The position numbers and the translations under genes are program-made. DNA of 8,103 nt from Cytophagales bacterium (GTDB taxonomy: Bacteria; Bacteroidota; Bacteroidia; Cytophagales; Cyclobacteriaceae): the NCBI GenBank assembly GCA_029262955.1, contig JAJCYL010000221.1, positions 1-8,103 of the forward strand. Direction: 5' to 3'. Positions 1 to 7,875 of the stretch are shown in pieces. Positions within the stretch are counted from its first letter, which is position 1. Every line of letters begins with the position of its first letter. Below the pieces are notes generated by a model. That model did not search any database. It saw only the letters and a list, made by a program, of their open reading frames with translations, and was not told the origin of the DNA.

Positions 1-98
1 ACAGTGCCAATAAAAACATTGATAGCACCAGCACCGCCATCTTCTACGGATTGAATGATGGCTCCTGAATTTAACTTTTGATCTGTTATGACAATCAT
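1..98 (-). CDS. moaE: Molybdopterin synthase catalytic subunit MoaE, N-terminal part (runs off the left edge)
   Basis: Only the first 32 codons lie in the window. MoaE is the large subunit of cytoplasmic molybdopterin synthase. It moves sulfur from the MoaD C-terminus onto precursor Z (cPMP) to make molybdopterin. The translation begins MIVITDQKLN and reaches 'GAINVFIGTV' at residues 24-33 (the last codon is cut), which matches the conserved early 'GAxxxFxGxVR' strand of MoaE. The catalytic lysines and the rest of the protein are outside the window. The ATG at 98-96 is chosen because it lies three bases after the moaD stop, has a strong GGAGGT six bases upstream, and gives the usual short N-terminus. 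The fragment is short, so the call rests on this motif plus the adjacent moaD; together they make it quite secure. Confidence 0.86.
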   Translation of the reverse strand, partial: MIVITDQKLNSGAIIQSVEDGGAGAINVFIGT

Positions 99-101
99 GA
101 T

Positions 102-344
102 TCAACCTCCACTTACCGGCGGAATAAGGACCACCTCATCACCCTCGCCAATAATTTGATCTGGTTTGGCATATTCATCATTGATGGCTACCAGTAATGA
201 TTTCAATTTTAAAAACTCCGGATAATCTTTTTGAAGATTTTGTATGAGGCTTGCGGAATTAAGCTCGCCACTGACGTCATATTGAATCTCGTTACTTCCC
301 AGGATGTCCCTGGCTATTCCGTATGCAGCAATTTTTAATATCAT
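102..344 (-). CDS. moaD: Molybdopterin synthase sulfur-carrier subunit MoaD
   Basis: An 80-residue ubiquitin-like sulfur carrier, the normal length for MoaD. The C-terminal Gly-Gly (residues 79-80) is adenylated and then thiocarboxylated (by MoeB-type enzymes in known systems), and the thiocarboxylate inserts into the MoaE active site to donate sulfur. Visible hallmarks are the N-terminal beta strand MILKIAAYGIARD, the central 'LLVAINDEYA' strand (residues 50-59), 'GEGDEVVLIPPVSGG' at the C-terminus, and no extra tail. ThiS is the main alternative, but the IPPVSGG ending and an adjacent moaE decide for MoaD. The start ATG at 344-342 has no Shine-Dalgarno sequence, as is common in Bacteroidota. 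The gene is transcribed away from the permease array and is followed three bases later by moaE. Any earlier genes of this operon would have to lie elsewhere, because upstream is the divergent intergenic region. Confidence 0.93.
   Translation of the reverse strand: MILKIAAYGIARDILGSNEIQYDVSGELNSASLIQNLQKDYPEFLKLKSLLVAINDEYAKPDQIIGEGDEVVLIPPVSGG
105..110 (-). promoter_or_regulatory. Ribosome binding site of moaE, inside the last codons of moaD
   Basis: On the minus strand GGAGGT is followed by TGA, ATC and the moaE ATG, a six-base spacing. The same six bases are the GGA GGT codons for the terminal Gly-Gly of MoaD. It is a near-perfect anti-16S match, and none of the other starts in the window has one. 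Its position supports the moaE start and suggests translational coupling of the two subunits. Confidence 0.72.
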
Positions 345-542
345 GATGGTGCTAAATTAACGCAAAAGATCTCTTTAAAGATTCCTTTTTTAATTTTAAA
401 ACTGTATCAAAAACAAACACTTACAAACTCATTTGTTTTGGATGCTTCGTGTATATATCTGATAAACAGTAAGTTGTAACCCTGGCATTGCTTTTGGTAA
501 GCGTAAGTTGATATTATTGGAACGATCACATTTATTTAATAC
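345..542. promoter_or_regulatory. Divergent intergenic region between moaD and the permease array
   Basis: This 198-base AT-rich stretch must hold the promoters for both directions if transcription starts here. I find no full match to the Bacteroidota promoter (TTG, about 19 bases, TAnnTTTG). The nearest plus-strand candidates for the -7 element are TTGTTTTG at 433-440 and TGCTTTTG at 489-496. Each matches five of the six fixed bases, but neither has a well-spaced TTG upstream. An 8-base direct repeat, GTAAGTTG, occurs at 469-476 and 503-510 (34 bases start to start), upstream of the permease start, and could be an operator or chance. CTTTAAAG at 373-380 is a short palindrome. There is no small ORF, RNA gene or clear terminator. 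The promoter role follows from the divergent layout, not from a motif. Confidence 0.45.
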
Positions 543-2981
543 ATGATTCGGAACTACATCACTACAGCCTATAGAAACCTACAAAGAAATAAAGTCTATG
601 CAGTACTTAACATAGCAGGGCTGGCGTTGGGTGTCGGCTGTGCATTGGTAATCTATAAGGTTATTGATTACGAACTCAGTTTTGATAGGCATCATTCTAA
701 TTATGACAATATCTACAGGGCCGTCCGGATTACTGAAAGGGCGGAAGGGGAGAATCACGATTCAGGCTCGTCACATCCTTTGGCGGCTGCTCTTAAATCA
801 GAATTTCCTACTATTAAAGAAACAGCGTCTATTGACTATCAGGAAGATATTCAAATCAATATTAAAAATGATGCGGGTATCTATCAACGATATTTGGACG
901 AGAGTGGAGTCGTATTTGCGCAACCTGAAATATTCAAAATTTTTGACATAACCTGGTTAACCGGTAATCCAGAAGAAGCTCTAAAGAATCCAAATGAGGT
1001 AGTTCTATCCACCAAATGGATGTCAAAGTTTTTTGGGTTAGATCGGAGTGAGGCGCATCAGGCAATGGGTAGAATTGTCAATATTGATGGCAAAAAAGAC
1101 CTGGTTGTAGTTGGTATTTATGAGGACTTTCCGGAAACAACGGACTATCCTTTCAAGATGATGGTTAGCTATGAAACACTGGATGGTTTTAGTTACTATT
1201 ATAATGAAGGGAAGAGTTGGACTACAGTTAGCAGTTCAACCAATTGTATGGTCCTCCTAAATAATGATGCCAATCCTGCTGATATAGAGAGACAGCTTCC
1301 TGATTTCATTGACAAGTACATAGGAGAAGGCAGGTCTCAATATCTGACGTTTAAGTTACAGCCATTTTCTGATATTCATTTCAATCAAAAACTATATAAT
1401 TATCCGAGTAGAGCAGTAAACCCGGAGGTATTGCTTGCATTGGCAATCATTGGACTGCTGTTGGTGGTAACAGCTTGCATCAATTTCGTAAATCTTGCCA
1501 CCGCCCAGGCAATTAAGAGATCAAAAGAGATTGGTATCAGAAAAGTCATGGGTGGTCATAGACTTCAGTTAGCATTTCAATTCTTAAGCGAAACTTTTAT
1601 TATCACCCTGGTAGCGGTACTTGTTTCTCTTGGTGTGGCAGAATTATTGATGGTAAACCTAACTGATGTCCTGTCTTACCGATTACATCTTAACCTTACT
1701 TCTGAGCCTTTGTTCATTCTTTTTGTTCTTGGCTTGACCATGTTTGTGGGCCTTTTGAGTGGTTTTTATCCCTCGTTTCTTTTGTCCAGGATAGACCCAA
1801 TTAGAGCACTTAAGGCCAAAATGGCAACTACTTCTACCGGTGGGTATTCTTTAAGACGGGCTTTAGTGATCTTCCAGTTTGGAATGTCTCAATTGCTAAT
1901 AATAAGTACCCTAATTGTCTCCTCTCAAATGGACTACTTTCATTCGAAACAATTGGGGTTTGAAAGAGATGGTATCATGCTCACCTACCTGCCTGATAAC
2001 AATGCGGAGAACCTGGATAGATTAAAGAAGGGTCTTTTGTCGCATCCAGAAATTGAAGCTGTAAGCTTCAACTTAAGTGCCCCTTTTGGCTTGTCTGATT
2101 CGCATGCCAATTTCAACTATTTACCAGCCAATCTGGAGGAGGACCCTCATGCTAATTTCAAACTGGTTGATGAGCACTACATAGATGTCTATGGCATGAA
2201 GTTATTAGCAGGACGAAAGCTAATGAAGAACGATAGCAATAATGTGGTGGTGAATATGGAGGTAGTGAAACTAATGGGTTTTGAAAATCCTGATGACGCC
2301 ATTGGGGAATCACTTAAGGGTGGCGGTTTTGGGTGGTTTAAAAAAATGAATATTGTCGGTGTCCTGGAGAATTTCCATAGCAAGAGTTTAGCTGTACGAC
2401 TGGATTTTGTGATCATGATGTATGGTCCAACCAATTTTTTCTATGAAGCTGGTATTAAGTTTAGAAGCTCAAGGTCTCGATTTGATGATGCTAGTAAAAT
2501 AGTTGAGGCAGAATGGCTATTAGTATATCCCAACAATGTTTTCGATTTTGATTTCTATGATCAGCAGTTATTGGAACACTATGAAGATGAACAAGGGATG
2601 GCTAAGCTGCTGACGTTTTTTGCTGCCATAGCCATATTTATTGGCTGCCTGGGACTGTATGGACTGATCACTTTTATGTCCAACCAAAAAACCAAGGAGA
2701 TTGGCGTTCGAAAGGCATTGGGTGCATCGGTGGCTGATATCCTGAAGATCTTTTCAAAAGAACTGATCATTCTATTGTTGGTTGCTTTCGTTATTGCTGC
2801 ACCCATCGCATTATTCAGTATGGAAAAGTGGTTGTCCAACTTTGAGTACCATATAGAAATTGGCCCTGGAATGTTCATGGCATCAATAGCTATCAGTTTA
2901 GCTATTGCATTAATAACAATGGGCCATAAGTCAGTTAAATCAGCTTTGTCAAATCCCTCAGAATCTTTGAAAGACGAATAG
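543..2981 (+). CDS. Duplicated FtsX/MacB-type ABC transporter permease, array copy 1
   Basis: An 812-residue inner-membrane permease of the MacB/LolC/FtsX superfamily, built as two fused units. Unit 1: helix at about 20-42, extracytoplasmic domain about 43-295 (MacB periplasmic-core type, with FKIFDITWLTGNP at 131-143, EDFPETTDYPF at 194-204 and QPFSDIHF at 273-280), then helices about 296-318, 350-376 and 390-414. Unit 2: helix about 439-461, extracytoplasmic domain about 462-688 (LLAGRK 554-559, ENFHSKSL 609-616), helices about 689-711, 738-760 and 773-795. The cytoplasmic ATPase-coupling segments KEIGIRK (328-334) and KEIGVRK (718-724) are both intact. The chain ends NPSESLKDE. There is no ATP-binding domain, so it needs a separate ATPase. 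The start is fixed by alignment with the other copies (RNL at residues 11-13 in all); no Shine-Dalgarno is visible. It is the first gene of the array. Substrate unknown; MacB-like efflux or envelope mechanotransmission are the family options. Confidence 0.93.
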   Translation: MIRNYITTAYRNLQRNKVYAVLNIAGLALGVGCALVIYKVIDYELSFDRHHSNYDNIYRAVRITERAEGENHDSGSSHPLAAALKSEFPTIKETASIDYQEDIQINIKNDAGIYQRYLDESGVVFAQPEIFKIFDITWLTGNPEEALKNPNEVVLSTKWMSKFFGLDRSEAHQAMGRIVNIDGKKDLVVVGIYEDFPETTDYPFKMMVSYETLDGFSYYYNEGKSWTTVSSSTNCMVLLNNDANPADIERQLPDFIDKYIGEGRSQYLTFKLQPFSDIHFNQKLYNYPSRAVNPEVLLALAIIGLLLVVTACINFVNLATAQAIKRSKEIGIRKVMGGHRLQLAFQFLSETFIITLVAVLVSLGVAELLMVNLTDVLSYRLHLNLTSEPLFILFVLGLTMFVGLLSGFYPSFLLSRIDPIRALKAKMATTSTGGYSLRRALVIFQFGMSQLLIISTLIVSSQMDYFHSKQLGFERDGIMLTYLPDNNAENLDRLKKGLLSHPEIEAVSFNLSAPFGLSDSHANFNYLPANLEEDPHANFKLVDEHYIDVYGMKLLAGRKLMKNDSNNVVVNMEVVKLMGFENPDDAIGESLKGGGFGWFKKMNIVGVLENFHSKSLAVRLDFVIMMYGPTNFFYEAGIKFRSSRSRFDDASKIVEAEWLLVYPNNVFDFDFYDQQLLEHYEDEQGMAKLLTFFAAIAIFIGCLGLYGLITFMSNQKTKEIGVRKALGASVADILKIFSKELIILLLVAFVIAAPIALFSMEKWLSNFEYHIEIGPGMFMASIAISLAIALITMGHKSVKSALSNPSESLKDE

Positions 2982-2999
2982 CCTTAAACTTAATCTTAG

Positions 3000-5441
3000 A
3001 TGATAAAAAATTATTTGATTACTGCATTACGCAACCTTAAGAGGAATAGAGCATACACGGTGCTCAATGTGTTGGGATTAGCCCTCGGAATAGCCTGTGC
3101 CGTCGTGTTATTCAGAATTATATCATTTGAAACTAGTTTTGATAATTATCATAAGAATGGTGATCGTGTCGCTAGAGTAGTCTCTCATTTCTTTTATGCT
3201 GGTAGTGATCGTAAAGCACCGAATGTACCAACTCCAATTGCAGAGGCCTTAAGAACGGATTTTCCACAACTCGAAGCGGTTTCAATGGTTAACTATAGTG
3301 TTGGAGGAAATCAGCAAATAACACTGATTGACCAGGCCGGAAACCCGCAGCTATTTAGAGAAACCGGAGTAGCATTTGCCGAGGCGGAGTTTTTCAAAAT
3401 ATTCGATTACGCCTGGCTGGCCGGGAATCCGAATGAGGTACTAAAAGACCCCAAAACCGTAGTTATATCTCGAAAAATTGCGACTAGATACTATGGACTC
3501 ACCGAAGGGTTCGGTTCTATTTTAGGTAATGTTATCAATTTGGGCAATACGCACGATCTGACAATTGTAGGGGTCTTTGAAGACCCACCTATGAACACCA
3601 ATTTCCCGTTTGAGATTATTATTCATTTCTTTGACCTGGATGGCTATAACGCTTATTTCAGGCCCAATTCCTGGGAAACTACTAATGGAGGTACTGAGTG
3701 CTATATGCTACTTCCATCTGAATTAACTGTGGCTGATCTTGAGAGAGGAATGCCTGACTTTATTGACAAGTACAATGCCTCCAAAGATAATTCCATGGAT
3801 TTCAAAATTCAGCCACTTGGAGATATTCATTCGGATGGAACTTATTCAACAAGCAGCTCATCAGGCAATTACACGGGTAGAACAACATCAAAAGAGATGA
3901 TATGGTCATTATCACTGGTTGGGCTTTTCCTTGTGGTTATTGCTTGTGTAAATTTCATCAATTTATCCACAGCACAGGCTTTAAAGAGATCTAAGGAGAT
4001 TGGGATTAGAAAAGTGTTAGGAGGCGTAAGAATCCAGTTAATGTCTCAGTTTCTCGGCGAGACCATGATTATTAGCATGGGTTCAACATTAATTGCACTG
4101 GGGATCGCCGAAGTTTTGTTGATGAACCTTGAGGAAATATTAGGGTTTAGGCTTTTTCTCGGAATTTCAGAGGATGGGTTAATGTTAGCTTTCCTGGCCG
4201 TATTAACACTAATGGTAGGTTTACTATCTGGTTTGTATCCCGCCTTATTACTTTCGGGCTTGAACCCTGTCACGGCCTTAAAAGGCAAAATATTGCGCAA
4301 TATAAATGTCAGAAGCATAAGTATAAGAAGAGGCCTGGTCGTTCTACAGTTTATAATTTCTCAGGCTTTCATAATGGCCACAATTATTGTGCTTTCACAG
4401 ATGGACTATTTCCAAAGTAAGGACCTTGGGTTTAATAAGGAGAATATCATAATGGGACATATCCCTATAGTTGACAGCTTAAGACATCAGCAGTTTGAAA
4501 ATCTTTTGATGGTTGATTCTAGAATCGAGCAGGTAAGCTTTTCCATTGGGGCGCCTACGGCCTTGACCAATAATACAAGTACCTTCATTTATGAACCTGC
4601 CGGAAAGGAGAATAGTTTTAATGTAAATGTAAAAGACGTTGATGAAGATTATTTGGAGCTTTTTAATTTGAATTTGATAGCAGGGCGGAACCTCATGAAA
4701 GGGGATGCACTTAAGAATACCATAGTCAATGAGGAATTTATTAGAACTATGGGCCTTTACAACCCACAAGATGCCATTGGAGAGCGCATTTCTCTTTACG
4801 GAAATGAATTCACAATAATTGGAGTTGTTAAGGATTTTCATGTTTACTCCCTGCATGAAAGAATTATTCCAATGATGCTCAGATATGGCCCTCAATCATT
4901 TTATACGGCTGCGATTAAGTTTAAGGAAAATGGAGAAACGGGAGGTAACGATATGACTTTTTTAAATGAGACATGGTCTCAAGTCTATCCCGAATATGTC
5001 CCTACCTTTTTTTACCTGGAAGATCAACTCAATTATTATTATGGTCAGGAACAAACTATCGCAGATCTTTTTAGAGTGTTTTCCATAATTGCAATTCTAA
5101 TCAGTTGCCTTGGTTTATATGGCCTGATTTCATTTATGGCAACTCAAAAAACCAAAGAGATTGGGATAAGAAAAGTCCTGGGTGCCTCAGTATTAAATAT
5201 TTTAAGGATCTTTTCTACTGAGCTAGCTTATCTCTTAATTGTAGCTTCATTGGTCGCTATCCCCATCACCTACTTCCTCTTGGACAATTGGCTAACAAAC
5301 TTTACTTATAGTGTGACAATTGGTCCTGTGATTATCGCTAAGGGTTTATTATTGACACTATTTGTTGCACTGATAACCATGACCTATCAATCCATTAAGG
5401 CATCTGTTGCCAATCCTGTGATTGCTCTTAAAGATGAATAA
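3000..5441 (+). CDS. Duplicated FtsX/MacB-type ABC transporter permease, array copy 2
   Basis: An 813-residue paralogue of copy 1 with the same two-unit plan. Helices are predicted by eye at about 20-42, 300-322, 353-375, 392-415, 442-466, 690-712, 741-761 and 774-796. The extracytoplasmic domains are about 43-299 (FFKIFDYAWLAGNP 131-144, EDPPMNTNFPF 194-204, QPLGDIHS 271-278) and about 467-689 (VDEDYLELF 547-555, AGRN 561-564, KDFHVYSL 611-618). The coupling segments are KEIGIRK at 332-338 and at 719-725. The end is NPVIALKDE. A Ser/Thr-rich stretch (281-297, 11 of 17 residues Ser or Thr), holding about six residues more than copy 3 here, sits just before the second helix and is unique to this copy. 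The gene begins 18 bases after copy 1 without a Shine-Dalgarno sequence. Its stop overlaps the next start by one base. No ATPase domain; substrate unknown. Confidence 0.93.
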   Translation: MIKNYLITALRNLKRNRAYTVLNVLGLALGIACAVVLFRIISFETSFDNYHKNGDRVARVVSHFFYAGSDRKAPNVPTPIAEALRTDFPQLEAVSMVNYSVGGNQQITLIDQAGNPQLFRETGVAFAEAEFFKIFDYAWLAGNPNEVLKDPKTVVISRKIATRYYGLTEGFGSILGNVINLGNTHDLTIVGVFEDPPMNTNFPFEIIIHFFDLDGYNAYFRPNSWETTNGGTECYMLLPSELTVADLERGMPDFIDKYNASKDNSMDFKIQPLGDIHSDGTYSTSSSSGNYTGRTTSKEMIWSLSLVGLFLVVIACVNFINLSTAQALKRSKEIGIRKVLGGVRIQLMSQFLGETMIISMGSTLIALGIAEVLLMNLEEILGFRLFLGISEDGLMLAFLAVLTLMVGLLSGLYPALLLSGLNPVTALKGKILRNINVRSISIRRGLVVLQFIISQAFIMATIIVLSQMDYFQSKDLGFNKENIIMGHIPIVDSLRHQQFENLLMVDSRIEQVSFSIGAPTALTNNTSTFIYEPAGKENSFNVNVKDVDEDYLELFNLNLIAGRNLMKGDALKNTIVNEEFIRTMGLYNPQDAIGERISLYGNEFTIIGVVKDFHVYSLHERIIPMMLRYGPQSFYTAAIKFKENGETGGNDMTFLNETWSQVYPEYVPTFFYLEDQLNYYYGQEQTIADLFRVFSIIAILISCLGLYGLISFMATQKTKEIGIRKVLGASVLNILRIFSTELAYLLIVASLVAIPITYFLLDNWLTNFTYSVTIGPVIIAKGLLLTLFVALITMTYQSIKASVANPVIALKDE

Positions 5442-5443
5442 TG
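5439..5443 (+). other. TAATG stop-start overlap between copies 2 and 3
   Basis: The last A of the TAA stop of copy 2 is the first base of the ATG of copy 3. No Shine-Dalgarno sequence precedes it (the upstream bases are AAAGATGAA), so copy 3 is probably translated by termination-reinitiation from copy 2. The other two junctions in the array are short gaps instead, so coupling should be strongest here. Confidence 0.8.
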
Positions 5444-7867
5444 TTTAAAAACTTACTCAAAATATCATTTAGAAACTTAGTCAATAATAAAGCTTACACC
5501 CTTGTTAATATAGTAGGGTTGGCACTAAGCATGGCTTGCAGCCTTGTCCTACTGCTGTTAATAGATTTCGAAATAAGTTTCGATGGCTATCATGAAAGAA
5601 AGGAGAATATCTATAGAATAACTCAACATATGCAGAGATCCGATGGGATTCAATACAGCAGTGGTTCTCAATACCCAATGGCTAAATCATTAAGAAACGA
5701 TTTCCCTGATTTATTGCAGGTGGCCATGGTCGAATACCACAATACTCCTGTAATTAGAATAGCACATGAGGATGGGTCGATTACCAATTTTACAGAATCT
5801 GAATCGGTCGCGTTTGTTGAGCCTGGTTTTCTTGAAATATTTGATTTTGAGGTTATAGCTGGGAGTTCAGAACAAGCTCTTTCCAACCGTGGTGGAGCAC
5901 TTGTTTCTGAATCAAAAGTGAAAAAATATTTCGGATTAGATGATAAACAGCTGCAAGGGGCAATTGGCAGAACCTTTACGATTGATGGGGATCTTGATGT
6001 GATCATTAATGGTGTGATTAAAGACCCACCATCTAATTCCGATTTTCCTTTCCACGTAATTACTTCATTTGAGAGTTTTGGTGTTTTGGATGAAAGTTTT
6101 GATCTAAACAATTGGAGTTCAACTTCATATTATAGCAATTGTTATTTTCTAGCACCTGATGGTTTTAATATTAGCAATTTTGAAGATCAGCTAGTTCCAT
6201 TTATAAATAAATACAGGGGAGAGGGTGCTTCGGAGCTGAGAAAATTTATTCCTCAACCACTTACTGATATCCATTTTGACCAGAGGTTTGGTAATTACAA
6301 TGCGAGAATTGCCAGCCGGGAACAACTCTGGACAATGGGTGCGATAGCCCTGATATTGATCGTCGTTGCAGCCATTAATTTCATTAACCTGGCCACAGCA
6401 CAGTCTACCAAGAGGTCGAAAGAAGTTGGCCTGAGAAAAATAATGGGTGGAACCCGAAAACAATTGATAGGCCAGTTCTTCCTTGAAAATTTACTGGTAA
6501 GCATTACTGCTGGCCTATTATCTCTGGTAATTGCCGAGTTAATGATAATCTATACCCCTAATTTGATTAATCTCGGTGGTGATTTCAACCTTTTTACCAC
6601 CGTGGAAGCTTATCAATACTTGCTATTAATATGTTTGGTAGTAGGAGCACTCAGTGGAATTTACCCCGCAATCTTAATTTCCGGCTTGCAGCCTATTCGG
6701 ATATTGAATTCAAGACATTCTACGATAACATTTTCGGGCAGCAGTGTGAGGAGAATGCTTGTTGTAGGTCAGTTTGTAATCACCCAGGTGTTAATAATAG
6801 GAACATTGGTTGTGAGGTCACAGATAGATTATTTTAATAATAAGCCGCTGGGGTTTGATTCTGATGCCCACATTTCGTTCGGTATTCCCCAAAATGATGC
6901 TACCAGTTTAGAGAATTTGAGATACAAATTGCTAGCTAATCCATCAATCCAAGAGGTGACTTTTACTTTGGCCCAACCACAAGGTGACAACTATTTTGAG
7001 ACCAGCTATGCTATCCGAGGGGAATCTAGTTCACAAGAAAATAGGACTGAGGTTAAACCGGCAGATAAATATTTCTTTAATGTACTAGGTTTAGAATTTC
7101 TTGCAGGTAAACGGTATGAATTTGATGACTCGGCAAAATCTATTGTTATCAACAGGTCAATGATGGTGTCTCAGGGTTACGAGGAGCCCTCAGATATAAT
7201 AGGCCAAAAGATCGAAGTAATGGGGGAGAGGTACCCTATAGACGGAGTCGTTGAAAACTTCCACTCTCGCTCTCTTCAATATGATATGACACCAATAGTT
7301 TTTGCCGCCTTGCCTGAATTCTACTATGAAGGCATCGTGCGACTTGAGCCAGGTAGAGCCGGCAGCTTAAGAGATGTGATAGAGGTTATTCAGGTATCAT
7401 GGGAAGAGGTCTTTCCTGATGAATTGTTCAAACCAGTGATCATGGAAGACTTTCTGGCATCAAGGTACAATGAAGAGCAGCGGACAGCCAATCTGTTCCA
7501 GGTATTCACACTTATAGCAATCATTGTTGGGGTCCTGGGATTGCATGGTTTGGTGTCATTTATGGCAGTGCAAAAGATCAAGGAGATTGGGATTAGGAAG
7601 GTTTTGGGTGCGCGTATAGTGTCAATAATTGCATTTTTTGCTTCTCAATTCCTGAAACTCATGGCCATAGCCTTTCTAATCGCAGGCCCAATTGGATTCA
7701 TTCTTCTTTCAGGTTGGTTGAACAACTTTGAACATAGAATTTCAATTCAACCGATTCATTTTGTGATTGCGGCCAGTGTATCAGCAGTAATCACTTGTAT
7801 GGCCATTAGCTATCAGTCGATAAAAGCTTCGTTAACCAACCCTGTCAATTCTCTAAGAAACGAATAG
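5441..7867 (+). CDS. Duplicated FtsX/MacB-type ABC transporter permease, array copy 3
   Basis: An 808-residue paralogue, the most diverged of the set at the N-terminus (23 of the first 50 residues match copy 1 by hand count). Predicted helices: about 20-42, 296-318, 350-372, 390-412, 439-460, 685-707, 733-757 and 770-792. The extracytoplasmic domains carry FLEIFDFEVIAG (130-141), KDPPSNSDFPF (194-204) and QPLTDIHF (272-279) in the first half, and FLAGKR (553-558) and ENFHSRSL (605-612) in the second. The coupling segments are KEVGLRK (327-333) and KEIGIRK (714-720). It ends NPVNSLRNE. The start overlaps the copy 2 stop and is confirmed by the paralogue alignment. It lacks the cysteine found in helix 2 of copies 1 and 2 (ACINF/ACVNF; here AAINF). 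Like the others it has no nucleotide-binding domain and must borrow an ATPase; substrate unknown. Confidence 0.93.
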   Translation: MFKNLLKISFRNLVNNKAYTLVNIVGLALSMACSLVLLLLIDFEISFDGYHERKENIYRITQHMQRSDGIQYSSGSQYPMAKSLRNDFPDLLQVAMVEYHNTPVIRIAHEDGSITNFTESESVAFVEPGFLEIFDFEVIAGSSEQALSNRGGALVSESKVKKYFGLDDKQLQGAIGRTFTIDGDLDVIINGVIKDPPSNSDFPFHVITSFESFGVLDESFDLNNWSSTSYYSNCYFLAPDGFNISNFEDQLVPFINKYRGEGASELRKFIPQPLTDIHFDQRFGNYNARIASREQLWTMGAIALILIVVAAINFINLATAQSTKRSKEVGLRKIMGGTRKQLIGQFFLENLLVSITAGLLSLVIAELMIIYTPNLINLGGDFNLFTTVEAYQYLLLICLVVGALSGIYPAILISGLQPIRILNSRHSTITFSGSSVRRMLVVGQFVITQVLIIGTLVVRSQIDYFNNKPLGFDSDAHISFGIPQNDATSLENLRYKLLANPSIQEVTFTLAQPQGDNYFETSYAIRGESSSQENRTEVKPADKYFFNVLGLEFLAGKRYEFDDSAKSIVINRSMMVSQGYEEPSDIIGQKIEVMGERYPIDGVVENFHSRSLQYDMTPIVFAALPEFYYEGIVRLEPGRAGSLRDVIEVIQVSWEEVFPDELFKPVIMEDFLASRYNEEQRTANLFQVFTLIAIIVGVLGLHGLVSFMAVQKIKEIGIRKVLGARIVSIIAFFASQFLKLMAIAFLIAGPIGFILLSGWLNNFEHRISIQPIHFVIAASVSAVITCMAISYQSIKASLTNPVNSLRNE

Positions 7868-7875
7868 TCAAAACT

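Noticed and set aside
1..542. A functional link between the moa genes and the permease array (for example molybdate or cofactor transport).
   Set aside because: The genes diverge, and the permeases are not of the ModB type. Adjacency alone is not evidence.
2982..2999. Intergenic gap between copies 1 and 2, checked for a terminator or internal promoter.
   Set aside because: It is only 18 bases, with no hairpin or promoter motif.
4290..4303. A perfect 14-base palindrome, ATATTGCGCAATAT, in the linker between the two halves of copy 2.
   Set aside because: A palindrome of this length is expected about once in every 16 kb by chance. It is inside a conserved reading frame, and the other copies have no equivalent.
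4479..4895. Open frame of 138 codons on the minus strand inside copy 2.
   Set aside because: It lies wholly within a strongly supported permease gene, shows no family resemblance and has no ribosome site. It is a shadow frame.
5007..5013. A run of seven T in copy 2, considered as a phase-variation tract.
   Set aside because: It is too short for typical slipped-strand switching, and the frame is intact.
5668..6111. Open frame of 147 codons on the minus strand inside copy 3.
   Set aside because: It is antisense to the first extracytoplasmic domain of copy 3, with a Ser/Pro-rich translation typical of a shadow frame.
543..7867. Naming the permeases macB.
   Set aside because: MacB proper has an N-terminal ATPase fused to one four-helix unit and sits beside macA. 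These have no ATPase, have two units and have no macA neighbour, so only the superfamily can be stated.
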